Positions 1 through 8,299 of a stretch of 43,044 bases of DNA are shown piece after piece. The stretch covers positions 1 through 43,044 of the forward strand of contig NZ_SJEW01000041.1 in the NCBI RefSeq assembly GCF_005930475.1, read 5' to 3'. The stretch's first letter is position 1. Each line of letters begins with the position of its first letter. Source of the stretch: Modestobacter altitudinis. Its GTDB lineage: Bacteria > Actinomycetota > Actinomycetes > Mycobacteriales > Geodermatophilaceae. The notes below the pieces were generated by a model. The model was not told the origin of the DNA, ran no database searches, and worked only from the letters and a program-made list of their open reading frames with translations. The translations under genes were made by a program, and so were the position numbers.

Positions 1-2
1 TC

Positions 3-923
3 CCCACCCGCCCCGACGAGCTGCTCCGCGACGCCGATGCCGCGATGTACGCGGCCAAGGCCAAGGGGCGCAACCAGCACCTGGTCTTCACCCCGGCCCT
101 GCGCGCGACGCTGGAGGACCGGTGGCAGATCGCCAGCCGGTTGCGCGACGCGGCCGCGCTCGACCAGCTGGTGGTGCACTGGCAGCCGGTGGTGCACCTG
201 GCCACCGGGGACGTCCGCGGCTGCGAGGCGTTGCTGCGGTGGCAGCACCCCCAGCGGGGCCTGGTCGGGCCGGAGGAGTTCATCCCGGTCGCCGAGGAGG
301 ACGGGCTGATCGTGCCGGTCACCCGGTGGCTGCTGGAGACCACGCTCAGCCAGGCAGCGGCCTGGGCCGGGGCCGGGCTCGAGCTGGTCATCGCGGTCAA
401 CATCAGCGCGGTGCACCTGTCGACCGGCACACTCGTGGACGACGTCCTCGGGACGGTCGCGCGGACCGGGGTCCCACCCCGGCGGCTGGTGCTGGAGCTG
501 ACCGAGACCGCGCTCGCCCGCGACTCCGACCGCGCCGCGGAGCAGTTCGCGGCGCTCCGCTCGCAGGGCGTGCGGCTGGCGATCGACGACTTCGGCAGCG
601 GGTACAGCTCGCTGTCCGCGGTGGCCTCGCTGCCGGCCGACGTGCTGAAGGTCGACCGCACCCTGGTGGCCGGGCCGCTGCCGGCGCGCTCGGCCGCGCC
701 CGACGCGGTGCTCGCCGCGGTCACCGCGCTCGGGACCGCCCTCGACATGCGGGTGCTCGCCGAGGGCATCGAGACACCGGAACAGCTGGCGCGGGTGCGC
801 GCCGTGGGCTGCGAGTACGGGCAGGGGCACCACCTCTCCCCACCGCTGCCGGCCGACCGCTTCGCGGCGCTGCTCGCCGAGGGCCGGCGGCTGACCGGCC
901 ACCAGCGGCTCCCCCCGCGCTGA
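3..923 (+). CDS. GGDEF-EAL cyclic-di-GMP protein, 5'-truncated
   Basis: C-terminal part of a two-domain cyclic-di-GMP enzyme; the window begins inside it, so about 306 codons are visible and no start can be given. The first residues (DADAAMYAAKAKGRN) are the typical end of a GGDEF diguanylate cyclase domain, whose signature lies off the window. A full EAL phosphodiesterase domain follows. Its metal and substrate residues are present: EALLRW, the Asn of VNIS, the Glu of LELTE, IDDFGSGYSSL, the Lys of LKVDR and the Glu of AEGIE. Hydrolysis of c-di-GMP is therefore plausible; whether the GGDEF half is active cannot be seen. It is paralogous to the complete PAS-GGDEF-EAL gene near the other end of the window. 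A strong hairpin follows the stop. Confidence 0.93.
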   Translation, partial: PTRPDELLRDADAAMYAAKAKGRNQHLVFTPALRATLEDRWQIASRLRDAAALDQLVVHWQPVVHLATGDVRGCEALLRWQHPQRGLVGPEEFIPVAEEDGLIVPVTRWLLETTLSQAAAWAGAGLELVIAVNISAVHLSTGTLVDDVLGTVARTGVPPRRLVLELTETALARDSDRAAEQFAALRSQGVRLAIDDFGSGYSSLSAVASLPADVLKVDRTLVAGPLPARSAAPDAVLAAVTALGTALDMRVLAEGIETPEQLARVRAVGCEYGQGHHLSPPLPADRFAALLAEGRRLTGHQRLPPR

Positions 924-935
924 GGACCCCGGACG

Positions 936-974
936 CAGCAGAGCCCCCACCCGAGGAGGGCGGGGGCTCTGCTG
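936..974. terminator. bidirectional hairpin terminator
   Basis: Perfect 13-bp arms (CAGCAGAGCCCCC at 936-948, its complement at 962-974) around a 13-base loop. It lies between the convergent EAL gene and the yceI-like gene and can serve both. There is no clear T tract, as is usual in GC-rich actinomycetes. Confidence 0.85.
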
Positions 975-988
975 GGCTGAGCGGGCTG

Positions 989-1546
989 TTACGCCGCGCG
1001 GAGCACGGCCTCGATCTCGAGCTCGACGGAGATCTTGTCGCCGACCACGACGCCGCCGCCGTCCATCGGCATGTCGATGTCCACGCCGAACTCCTTGCGG
1101 GAGATGTCGGTCTTGCCGGAGAAGCCGGCGCGCGTGCCGCCGTAGGCGTCCGGGCCGAAGCCGTTGAGCTCCAGGGCCAGGGTGACCGGCTTGGTGATGC
1201 CCTTGATCGTCAGGTTGCCCTCGACGACCCAGTCCTCGCCGTGGGCGCGCACGGCGGTCGAGCGGAACTCCATGACGGTGTGGTTGCCGACGTCGAAGAA
1301 GTCAGCGGACTTGATGTGCGCGTCCCGCTGCTCCTGCCGGGTGTCGATCGAGTCCATGTCGACGGTGGCGTGCACGGTGGAGGCCGCCGGGTCGGTGGCG
1401 GTGACGATCTCGCCGGAGAACTCACGGAAGTAGCCACGGACCTTGCTGACCATCATGTGGCGGACCGAGAAGCCGACGGTCGAGTGCGAGGCGTCGATGT
1501 CCCATGTGCCGACGACGTAGCCGGGGATCTGGGTGGTGCTGGTCAT
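989..1546 (-). CDS. YceI family protein
   Basis: A 185-residue protein of the YceI family, a lipocalin-like beta barrel that binds polyisoprenoid or similar amphiphilic lipids in studied members. Visible family signatures are WDIDASHSTVGFSVRHMMVSKVRG near the N-terminus, the central DFFDV segment, the TIKGITKPVTLALELNG strand pair, and the C-terminal KISVELEIEA strand. It has no signal peptide, so the protein is probably cytoplasmic, as is common for actinobacterial members. I chose the ATG preceded by GGAGGGTCACC; the frame stays open further upstream but that stretch runs antisense to the marR gene. It is divergent from that MarR gene, which is the likely regulator. The physiological ligand cannot be inferred. 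Confidence 0.93.
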   Translation of the reverse strand: MTSTTQIPGYVVGTWDIDASHSTVGFSVRHMMVSKVRGYFREFSGEIVTATDPAASTVHATVDMDSIDTRQEQRDAHIKSADFFDVGNHTVMEFRSTAVRAHGEDWVVEGNLTIKGITKPVTLALELNGFGPDAYGGTRAGFSGKTDISRKEFGVDIDMPMDGGGVVVGDKISVELEIEAVLRAA

Positions 1547-1599
1547 GGTGACCCTCCATCTGGTTGAGCGTTTGACTGCTTCGCTGGGCCGTAGCGTAG

Positions 1600-1626
1600 T
1601 TGAAGGCTTGAGTATTCCGCTAGTAC
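1600..1626 (+). promoter_or_regulatory. possible promoter in the yceI-marR divergent region
   Basis: TTGAAG at 1600-1605 and TAGTAC at 1621-1626 resemble -35 and -10 boxes with a short 15-base spacer. TTGA is repeated (TTGAAGGCTTGAG), which could be part of a regulator site. The marR ATG at 1637 has no visible ribosome binding site and lies about where transcription would start, so the mRNA may be leaderless or nearly so. This is weak evidence. Confidence 0.3.
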
Positions 1627-1636
1627 CCTCGCCGAC

Positions 1637-2161
1637 ATGAGCAGTGACGCGTGTCCCGGGCCCCTGGGTGGTGCTGCCCCGCGGTCGTCGTCGGGAGCGC
1701 AGGGGACGACCCGGTGGCTGGACGCCGACGAGCAGCGCACCTGGCGGGCCGCCATGTACGGCTGGATGCTGCTGGAGGACCGGCTGGACCGCGAGCTGGT
1801 CCGGGAGACCGGCATCTCGCACGCCTACTACGAGATCCTGGTCCAGCTGTCGGAGACCGAGGGCCGGTCGCTGCGGATGAGCGAGCTCGCCGACCGCTGC
1901 CTGTCCTCCCGCAGCCGGCTCTCCCACGCGGTGTCCCGGCTGGAGGAGCGCGGCTGGGTGCGCCGCCAGGTCTGCGCCGAGGACGGCCGCGGGCAGCTCG
2001 CCGTCCTCACCGACGCGGGCTTCACCGCGCTCGAGGCGGCAGCGCCGGTCCACGTGGACAGCGTGCGCACGCACCTGTTCGACCAGCTGAGCCCCGAGCA
2101 GGTCGAGGCGCTGCGCGACATCGGCGAGACTCTCCTGCACCACCTCGCCGACTCCGACTGA
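1637..2161 (+). CDS. MarR family transcriptional regulator
   Basis: A 174-residue winged-helix regulator. After about 25 variable residues comes a dimerisation helix (EQRTWRAAMYGWMLLEDRLDREL). The HTH follows (residues about 75-105, RMSELADRCLSSRSRLSHAVSRLEERGW) and then the wing (VCAEDGRGQLAVLTDAG). MarR proteins usually repress their own gene and a divergent neighbour and are released by small aromatic or lipophilic ligands or by oxidation. The divergent partner here is the yceI-like gene 90 bases away, so that is the likely target. It converges on the glycerophosphodiesterase gene, with a strong hairpin between them. Confidence 0.92.
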   Translation: MSSDACPGPLGGAAPRSSSGAQGTTRWLDADEQRTWRAAMYGWMLLEDRLDRELVRETGISHAYYEILVQLSETEGRSLRMSELADRCLSSRSRLSHAVSRLEERGWVRRQVCAEDGRGQLAVLTDAGFTALEAAAPVHVDSVRTHLFDQLSPEQVEALRDIGETLLHHLADSD

Positions 2162-2187
2162 CCCTCCGCGCTCCCCGGCGCGGAGGG
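2162..2187. terminator. bidirectional hairpin terminator
   Basis: Perfect 10-bp stem (CCCTCCGCGC at 2162-2171 with its complement at 2178-2187) and a 6-base loop, starting directly after the marR stop. It separates the convergent marR and glycerophosphodiesterase genes. Confidence 0.85.
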
Positions 2188-2197
2188 CCCGAGCGGG

Positions 2198-3337
2198 TCA
2201 GGCGGCGACGTCGGCGTCCTCGGTGAGGAACAGGTCGCGGGTGAGCACACCGGTGTCCGGGTTGTCGGTGAACAGCCCGTCGACACCGGCCTCCCAGAAG
2301 CGCAGCTGCTCGGTGATCGCGTCGCCGTAGTCGGCCGGGTCGTCCCCCTTCTGCAGCGCCGGCGGCAGGAAGGTGTTCTCGTTGCGGAACGTGTAGGGGT
2401 GCACCAGCAGACCGACCGCGTGGGCGTCCGCGACGAAGGACGTCGGCTGCCCCAGCGTCCCGTCGGGGGCAGTGGGGATCACCTGGGTCTTGTCCGGGCC
2501 GACGCCGTCGGCGTAGCCGGCCACCCAGGCCAGGCCGGCGGCGGTGGACAGGTCGGCGTAGGTGCGCGGGTCACCGGCGGCGACCAGGTCGGCCGGCGCG
2601 CCCGTGGCGCCGAGGAGCTGGACGAGCGGCAGCTGCACCCCGGCGGCGTCCAGCACGCGCAGGTTCGTCGTCTCGAACGACTGCAGGAAGACCGGGTCAC
2701 CGCGGTGGGTCAGGTCCGCCTGGCGCAGGTCGGCCAGCAGCGCTCCCTCCAGCGGCAGGCCCACCGACTCGAAGTAGGTGGGGTGCTTGGTCTCGATGTA
2801 GGCCCCGACCTCCCGGTCGAGCTCGTCGCTGAGCTGCGCCCGCAGCTCCAGGTACTCGTCGACGGTGGGGATCTGGAACAGCCCGTCGTAGAGGGTGTTC
2901 TCCTGCCGCACCTCGGGCAGCCGCTCGACGGCGCGCAGCGTCTCCAGCTCGGCCAGCGTGAAGTCCTCGGTGAACCAGCCGGTCAGCTCGACGCCGTCCA
3001 CGGTCTTGGTCGTGCGCCGGTCGGCGAACTCCGGGTGGTCGGCGACGTCGGTCGTCCCGGAGATCTCGTTCTCGTGCCGGCACACCAGCTCGCCGTCGGA
3101 GGTGCTCACCACGTCGCACTCGATGTAGTCCGCCCCCATCCGGGCGGCGAGCGCGTAGGAGGCGAGGGTGTGCTCGGGCCGGTAGCCCGACGCCCCCCGG
3201 TGGCCGATCACCAGCAGCCGCTCCTCGTCCTGCCCGGACGACGCGGAGGCGGTCGCGGCCAGCGACCCCGGCACGAGCAGTGACAGCAGCAGGACGAGGA
3301 CGGTGGCGGCCGCACGCGGCCGGAGGACGGTGTGCAC
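2198..3337 (-). CDS. secreted glycerophosphodiester phosphodiesterase (GlpQ-like)
   Basis: A 379-residue enzyme expected to hydrolyse glycerophosphodiesters to an alcohol and glycerol-3-phosphate outside the membrane. Residues 1-33 form a signal peptide: basic start, hydrophobic stretch VLVLLLSLLVPG, then an ASA-type cleavage site. The GDPD TIM barrel begins with VIGHRGASGYRPEHT (His46, Arg47, Glu55). The metal-binding ECD (Glu73, Asp75) and the general-acid His88 (LVCRHE) follow. Further barrel strands include FLQSFE and GLFTDNPD near the C-terminus. Length and motifs match GlpQ-type rather than short UgpQ-type enzymes. The start is a GTG with GGGGGAA just upstream. It lies downstream of a crotonase gene on the same strand but is cut off from it by a 32-bp palindrome, so it is probably transcribed alone. 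Confidence 0.95.
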   Translation of the reverse strand: MHTVLRPRAAATVLVLLLSLLVPGSLAATASASSGQDEERLLVIGHRGASGYRPEHTLASYALAARMGADYIECDVVSTSDGELVCRHENEISGTTDVADHPEFADRRTTKTVDGVELTGWFTEDFTLAELETLRAVERLPEVRQENTLYDGLFQIPTVDEYLELRAQLSDELDREVGAYIETKHPTYFESVGLPLEGALLADLRQADLTHRGDPVFLQSFETTNLRVLDAAGVQLPLVQLLGATGAPADLVAAGDPRTYADLSTAAGLAWVAGYADGVGPDKTQVIPTAPDGTLGQPTSFVADAHAVGLLVHPYTFRNENTFLPPALQKGDDPADYGDAITEQLRFWEAGVDGLFTDNPDTGVLTRDLFLTEDADVAA

Positions 3338-3511
3338 GGTTCCCCCACGGGCCCGGACGACGACCCTCGCCGTCGGCCCGAGGCGATCTCAACCCCCCGA
3401 AGGCCCTCCGACGACGGCCGGCGGCCGAACACCTGGTGAACGGAGGTCTGGCCTCGCGGGTCGGTGACCCAGCGCAGTCGGCTGAGCAACAGCTGGGTGC
3501 CGGCTGTGGGC

Positions 3512-3543
3512 AGCCGGCTGCCTGCGCGCGCAGGCAGCCGGCT
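3512..3543. terminator. 32-bp perfect palindrome, crotonase terminator
   Basis: Bases 3512-3543 are their own reverse complement (two 16-base arms with no loop bases). An outer pair, 3481-3487 with 3541-3547, could extend the fold. The palindrome shares its last base with the stop codon of the minus-strand crotonase gene. It would block read-through into the phosphodiesterase gene. Confidence 0.75.
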
Positions 3544-4412
3544 CAGCGCAGGTCGTCCGGCCTGCCCGGCCAGGGCGGGACGCCGGGGACCTCGGTCACC
3601 GGCGCCCGGAACCGCGCGGGGCGCTTCTCCAGGAACGACCGGACCCCTTCCGCGGCGTCCTCCCCCGCGCCCAGGGCGGCCAGCGCGGCGGACTCGGCGC
3701 GGTGCGCGTCCCACGGCGACGCGGCGCCGAGCATCGACCACATCAGCTGCCGGGCGGCGGCGACAGCCGACCCGGAGGTGTGGTCGGCGATCTCCCGCGC
3801 CAGCGCGTAGGCCGTCGGCAGCAGCTCGTCGTCCGGCACCACGCGGGACACCAGCCGCCCGCAGAGCGCCTCCGCCGCGTCGAGGACCCGCCCGGTGGCG
3901 ACCCACTCCATCGCCTGGCTGATCCCCACCACCCGCGGCAGGAACCAGCTCGACGCCGCCTCCTGGACGATCCCGCGCCGGGTCAAGACGAACCCGAACC
4001 GGGCCGACTCGGCGGCGATCCGGACGTCCATCGGGAGCGTCAACGTCGCCCCGATGCCGACCGCCGGGCCGTTCACCGCGGCGATCACCGGCTTGCGCAG
4101 CGCCGCGAACGGCAGCGAGGCAACCCCGCCCCAGTCGCGGGGCACCCCGCCGATGGTCTCGGGCGCGGTCGGCCGGTCGGGACGGTCCGGGTCGAACGTC
4201 GATCCGCCGGAGAGATCGGCCCCGGCGCAGAACGCCCGGCCGGCGCCGGTCACCACCAGCACCCGGACGGCGTCGTCGGCGTCCACCTGTCCGCAGACCT
4301 CGGCGAGCTCCCGGGCCATCTCCGCGGTGAAGGCGTTGAGCCGGTCGGGTCGGTGCAGGGTCAGCGTGCCGATCCCGTCGGCGACCTCGTAGCGGACCTG
4401 GGTCCAGCTCAC
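3543..4412 (-). CDS. enoyl-CoA hydratase/isomerase (crotonase) family protein
   Basis: A 289-residue crotonase-fold protein acting on an acyl-CoA. The oxyanion-hole loops are visible: AFCAGADLSG and NGPAVGIGATLTLPMDVR. The second catalytic Glu position is kept in QAMEWVATGR. The position of the first catalytic Glu, in the usual FGxPE motif, reads FGFVLTRRGIVQEA here, so the canonical hydratase Glu is missing. It belongs to the subgroup with RGIVQEAASSWFLPR, whose true reaction is uncertain and may not be hydration. The GTG start overlaps the stop of the upstream acyl-CoA dehydrogenase by four bases (GTGA), so the two are translationally coupled. Together with the dehydrogenases it forms a beta-oxidation-like operon. 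Confidence 0.92.
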   Translation of the reverse strand: MSWTQVRYEVADGIGTLTLHRPDRLNAFTAEMARELAEVCGQVDADDAVRVLVVTGAGRAFCAGADLSGGSTFDPDRPDRPTAPETIGGVPRDWGGVASLPFAALRKPVIAAVNGPAVGIGATLTLPMDVRIAAESARFGFVLTRRGIVQEAASSWFLPRVVGISQAMEWVATGRVLDAAEALCGRLVSRVVPDDELLPTAYALAREIADHTSGSAVAAARQLMWSMLGAASPWDAHRAESAALAALGAGEDAAEGVRSFLEKRPARFRAPVTEVPGVPPWPGRPDDLR

Positions 4413-5389
4413 CGGCTCAGCGCCCCGGCGAGCACGAGCCCCGCCACGGTGTCGAGGTGCTCGGCCTCGTCGCCGAGCAGGAATCGGTCGACCTTCGCCC
4501 GCCGCCAGTACAGGTGCGCGTCGTGCTCCCAGGTGAACCCGATCCCGCCGTGCACCTGGATGCAGGTCTCGGCGGCCCGCTCCAGCGTCTCGGCCGCGAA
4601 CGCCTTCGCCGACGCGGCGGCCAGCGGCAGCTCGTCCGGTGCGGAGTCGGCAGCCCATGCCGCCCACCAGACCAGCGAGCGCAGCTGCTCGACCCCGACC
4701 CAGGCGTCGACGAGGGCGTGCTTGACCGCCTGGTAGGAGCCGATCTGCCGGCCGAACGCCGTGCGGACCCCCGCGTACTCGACGCCCAGCTGCACGGCCC
4801 GGCCGGCTGCGCCGAGGTCCTCGGCGGCCAGGGCCACCAGGGCGACGTCCCGTGCCCGGGCCCACAGCGCCTGGGCGCCCTCGGCCAGCACCCTGCGCGA
4901 GGTGAGCCGGACCGAGGCCAGCCCGCGAGTGGCGTCCATCGGCGTGCCGGCGGTGACCTCGCCGGACCCGAGCACCAACGCACCGTCCTCCAGGGCCAGG
5001 AAGGTGTCGGCCGCGGCAGCGTCGATGGAGGGCGCCGCCCCGTCGAGCACCGCGTAGCCGGTGGAACCGTCTGCCAGCGCCGCGAGGAGGTCCGGGTGGT
5101 CGGCGAGCAGGACGGCGGCGCGGGCGGCGGTCACCAGCGACGGACCGGCGAGCACCGCTCCGGCCTGCTCGGCGACGACGGCCAGGTCCAGCACGTTGCT
5201 GCCCGCACCACCGGCGTCCTCCGGCACCGTGATGCCCAGGAAGCCGATGTCGGCCAAGGCCTTGCGGCCGGGGGTGACCGGGCCGCCGTCCAGCGCGCGG
5301 CGGGCGTCGGCGGCCGATGCCGAGCCGGTGAAGAAGTCGCGGGCGCCGGCGGCCGCGGCCCGCTGGTCGTCGTCCAACTCGAAGTTCAT
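4409..5389 (-). CDS. acyl-CoA dehydrogenase family protein (short, 326 aa)
   Basis: An FAD-dependent acyl-CoA dehydrogenase homologue of 326 residues, shorter than the usual 380-400. The N-terminal helical domain (MNFELDDDQRAAAAGARDFF, then GFLGITVPEDAGGAG) is present, the middle beta domain is reduced, and the C-terminal helical domain is clear (TAFGRQIGSYQAVKHALVD, then VHGGIGFTWEHDAHLYWRRA). The Glu of TWEHD is a candidate catalytic base. Short members of this type often pair with a longer partner to form heteromeric FadE enzymes in actinobacterial steroid and branched-chain acyl-CoA breakdown. The longer partner would be the gene 22 bases upstream. The ATG follows a GGGGTCC-type site. The pairing is inference from gene order. 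Confidence 0.92.
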   Translation of the reverse strand: MNFELDDDQRAAAAGARDFFTGSASAADARRALDGGPVTPGRKALADIGFLGITVPEDAGGAGSNVLDLAVVAEQAGAVLAGPSLVTAARAAVLLADHPDLLAALADGSTGYAVLDGAAPSIDAAAADTFLALEDGALVLGSGEVTAGTPMDATRGLASVRLTSRRVLAEGAQALWARARDVALVALAAEDLGAAGRAVQLGVEYAGVRTAFGRQIGSYQAVKHALVDAWVGVEQLRSLVWWAAWAADSAPDELPLAAASAKAFAAETLERAAETCIQVHGGIGFTWEHDAHLYWRRAKVDRFLLGDEAEHLDTVAGLVLAGALSR

Positions 5390-5411
5390 GACCGGACCCC
5401 CTCCACGGAGT

Positions 5412-6635
5412 TCACCTACGAACTCCGTCGAACGGCGCGGTCTTGTCCTCCCGCGGCTCCGGCGGCAGCCCCAGCACGCGTTCACCGATGATGTTGCGCA
5501 GCACCTCGTTGGTGCCGCCGGCGATGGCGATGCCGGGCAGCCACGCCTGGTTGCGCTGCCAGCGGCCATCGTCGCCGTCGGGTCCGCGGCCGTAGACGGC
5601 GTCGTCGCCGAGCAGCCGCACCCCGGCGTCGGCGACGAGCTTCGCGGCGGTGGTGCCGGCCAGCTTGCCGGCGCTTGCCTCGGGTCCTGGCAGGCCGCCC
5701 TTGCTGATCGCGGTGTAGCGCCGGTAGCCGGTGTACCGGTTGGCCAGCGCGGCGACCGCGGCCCGGCCGAGCGCCTGCCGGGCCAGCACCTGCCGCTCGG
5801 CGCTCAGCTGCGGCACCCGCTCGGCGGCCAGCGCGGCGAGGGACTCGACCGACAGGCCCAGGTCGTTGCCGCCGCCACCGACGGCGACCCGCTCGTTGAG
5901 CAGCGTGGTCAGCGCGACCCGCCAGCCCTCCCCCGGCTCGCCGAGCCGGTCGCTGTCCGGGACGTGCACGTCGTCGAAGAAGACCTCGTTGAAGTCCGAC
6001 TGGCCCCCGAGCTGCTTGAGCGGCCGCACGGTGACGCCGGGGGCGTGCATGTCGACGATGAACATGGTCAGCCCGGCGTGCTTGGGCCGGTCGGCGTCGG
6101 TGCGGGTGAGCAGGATGCCGTGGTCGGCGACGTGGGCCAGCGTCGTCCACACCTTCTGGCCGTTGACCACCCACTCGTCGCCGTGCCGGACGGCGGTGGT
6201 GCGCAGCGCGGCGAGGTCGGAGCCGGACCCCGGCTCGCTGAACAGCTGGCACCAGACGTCCTCGGCGCGCAGCAGCCGGGCGAGGTACCGCTCGTGCTGC
6301 TCGGGGGTGCCGTGCGCGACCACCGTCGGCCCGCACATGCCCAGGCCGATGTGGTTGATCAGCGTGGGCACCCGCGCACGGGCCAGCTCCTGGTTGACGA
6401 TGGCCTGCTGGGCCAGGGTGCCGCTCTGCCCGCCGTGCTCCCTGGCCCAGCTGACCCCGACCAGGCCGGCGTCGGCGAGCACCCGCTGGGTGCGGCGCAG
6501 CGCCTGCTCCTGCTCGCCCGCGTCGGCGGCCTCCTCCCCGGCGTCCAGGTGCACCAGCTCCGCGGCGTGCTCCTCCAGCAGGGCACGCACCCGGGCGCGA
6601 AAGGCCGCCTCGTCGGGGGTGTCGTCGAAGTCCAT
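5412..6635 (-). CDS. acyl-CoA dehydrogenase (407 aa)
   Basis: Full-length FAD-dependent acyl-CoA dehydrogenase that introduces a 2,3-double bond into an acyl-CoA. The N-terminal helical domain runs over residues 1-120. The beta domain includes CQLFSEPGSGSDLA and WVVNGQKVWTTLAHVAD. The C-terminal FAD and substrate region ends with AGGTNEVLRNIIGERVLGLP. The start ATG has GGAGAGG upstream. It is the first gene of a minus-strand operon with a second, shorter dehydrogenase and a crotonase, and it is divergent from an acyl-CoA ligase. The cluster looks like activation followed by a dehydrogenation step for an unusual acyl chain. The substrate cannot be read from the sequence. Confidence 0.95.
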   Translation of the reverse strand: MDFDDTPDEAAFRARVRALLEEHAAELVHLDAGEEAADAGEQEQALRRTQRVLADAGLVGVSWAREHGGQSGTLAQQAIVNQELARARVPTLINHIGLGMCGPTVVAHGTPEQHERYLARLLRAEDVWCQLFSEPGSGSDLAALRTTAVRHGDEWVVNGQKVWTTLAHVADHGILLTRTDADRPKHAGLTMFIVDMHAPGVTVRPLKQLGGQSDFNEVFFDDVHVPDSDRLGEPGEGWRVALTTLLNERVAVGGGGNDLGLSVESLAALAAERVPQLSAERQVLARQALGRAAVAALANRYTGYRRYTAISKGGLPGPEASAGKLAGTTAAKLVADAGVRLLGDDAVYGRGPDGDDGRWQRNQAWLPGIAIAGGTNEVLRNIIGERVLGLPPEPREDKTAPFDGVRR

Positions 6636-6725
6636 GCGTGCGCCTCTCCTCGGCGGAACCCGTTGACCGGTCGGGCCGTCACGAACAGCATGACCCAGGT
6701 CACATGAAGTGTCGGGGGGAGTCCC

Positions 6726-8294
6726 ATGACCGACCAGCGCACCGCCCGGTGGCGCGGCATGACGATCGCCGACCAGGTGGCCCGGCATGCCCGGTCGACC
6801 CCCGACGCGACCGCGCTGCGGTTCGCCGGGACCGGCCGCAGCTGTGCCGAGCTCGACGAACGGGTGACCCGGCTGACCGCAGCGCTGGTCGAGCGCGGTG
6901 TGCGGCGCGGTGACCGGGTGGCGGTGCTGACCCTCAACGGGTTGGAGGGCGTCGAGACGTTCCTGGCCGCGGCCCGGCTCGGCGCGATCGCCGTCCCGTT
7001 GAACTTCCGGCTGGTCGCCGACGAGGTCGGCTACGCGCTCTCCGACAGCGGCGCGGCGGCGCTCGTCGTCGACCCGGTGCTGGCCGACACCGCGGCGAAG
7101 GCCCGGGACGCCGCGCCCGAACTGCAGATCGTGCTGACCGTCGGCCCGGAGTACGAGGAGTCGCTGGCCGCCGCCTCGCCTGCCCAGGTAGACCACGCGG
7201 TCGACGATGACGACCCGGTGTTCCTGATGTACACCTCCGGGACGACGGGCAAGCCGAAGGGCGCGGTGCTGTCGCACCGCAACCTGTTGGTCCACACGTT
7301 GAGCCAGGTGACTCACCTGGGCGTGGCCCCCGACGACCGGGTGGGCCTGAGCGGGGCGCCGCTGTTCCACATCGCCGCGGTCTCCGGGATGGTCACGACG
7401 CTGACTGTCGGAGGCACGTTCGTGCTCACCCGGTCCGGCGCGTTCGACCCGGTGGCGACGGTCGACGAACTCGAGCGGGAGCGGGTCTCCAACGCCTTCT
7501 TCGTGCCCGCGCAGTGGCAGGCCATCTGCGCCGTCCCCGGGATCGCCGACCGAGACCTGTCCCCGCTGCGCCGGATCGTCTGGGGAGCCGCACCGGCGTC
7601 GACGACGCTGCTGCGCACGATGATGGCCACCTTCCCGCAGGCCGAGGTGGTCTCCGCGTTCGGCCAGACCGAGTGCTCACCGGTCACCTGCCTGCTGCGC
7701 GGCGAGGACTCGGTGCGCAAGATCGGCTCGGTCGGCACCCCGATGCTCAACGTCGAGGTCCGGGTGGTCGACGACGCGATGGACGACGTCCCGCGGGGCG
7801 AGGTGGGTGAGATCGTCTACCGCTCGCCGATGGTCATGACGGAGTACTGGGGCAAGCCCGAGGCGACCGAGGAGGCCTTCGCCGGGGGCTGGTTCCACTC
7901 CGGGGACCTGGTGCGACAGGACCCCGAGGGCTACTTCTACGTCGTCGACCGCAAGAAGGACATGATCATCACCGGCGGTGAGAACGTGTACTGCGCCGAG
8001 GTCGAGGACGTGCTGGCCGCCCACCCCGGCGTTGCGGAGGTCGCGCTGATCGGCGTGCCGGACACCCGCTACGGCGAGGCGCCGCTGGCCGTCGTCACCC
8101 CGCGCGACCCCGCCGCGCCCCCGACGCCGGCCGAGCTGACCGCCTGGTGCCGGGAGCGGCTGGCGCACTACAAGTGCCCGCGGGAGTGGTCGATCAGCGA
8201 CGCGCTGCCGCGCAACCCGAGCGGCAAGGTGCTCAAGACCGAGCTGCGCACCCTGCACTCGGCCGGCGCCCTGGTCTCCGACCCAGCGGTCTGA
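6726..8294 (+). CDS. AMP-forming acyl-CoA ligase (FadD-like)
   Basis: A 522-residue adenylate-forming enzyme that activates a carboxylic acid with ATP and joins it to CoA. Visible signatures are the P-loop-like YTSGTTGKPKGAVLSH, the AFGQTE motif, the hinge region DLVRQDPEGYFYVVDRKKDM, ITGGENVYCAEVE, and the C-terminal catalytic Lys in NPSGKVLKTEL. Length is typical for medium to long-chain FadD ligases. The ATG has GGGGGAG upstream. It is transcribed away from the acyl-CoA dehydrogenase operon, with 90 bases between the starts, and probably supplies its substrate. The stop is followed six bases later by the left hairpin of the AbiEi/DUF559 cassette. Confidence 0.94.
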   Translation: MTDQRTARWRGMTIADQVARHARSTPDATALRFAGTGRSCAELDERVTRLTAALVERGVRRGDRVAVLTLNGLEGVETFLAAARLGAIAVPLNFRLVADEVGYALSDSGAAALVVDPVLADTAAKARDAAPELQIVLTVGPEYEESLAAASPAQVDHAVDDDDPVFLMYTSGTTGKPKGAVLSHRNLLVHTLSQVTHLGVAPDDRVGLSGAPLFHIAAVSGMVTTLTVGGTFVLTRSGAFDPVATVDELERERVSNAFFVPAQWQAICAVPGIADRDLSPLRRIVWGAAPASTTLLRTMMATFPQAEVVSAFGQTECSPVTCLLRGEDSVRKIGSVGTPMLNVEVRVVDDAMDDVPRGEVGEIVYRSPMVMTEYWGKPEATEEAFAGGWFHSGDLVRQDPEGYFYVVDRKKDMIITGGENVYCAEVEDVLAAHPGVAEVALIGVPDTRYGEAPLAVVTPRDPAAPPTPAELTAWCRERLAHYKCPREWSISDALPRNPSGKVLKTELRTLHSAGALVSDPAV

Positions 8295-8299
8295 CCGTC

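Noticed and set aside
1547-2143. N-terminal extension of the YceI-like protein into the marR region
   Set aside because: A good ribosome site sits before the ATG at 1546, YceI homology begins there, and the extension is antisense to marR.
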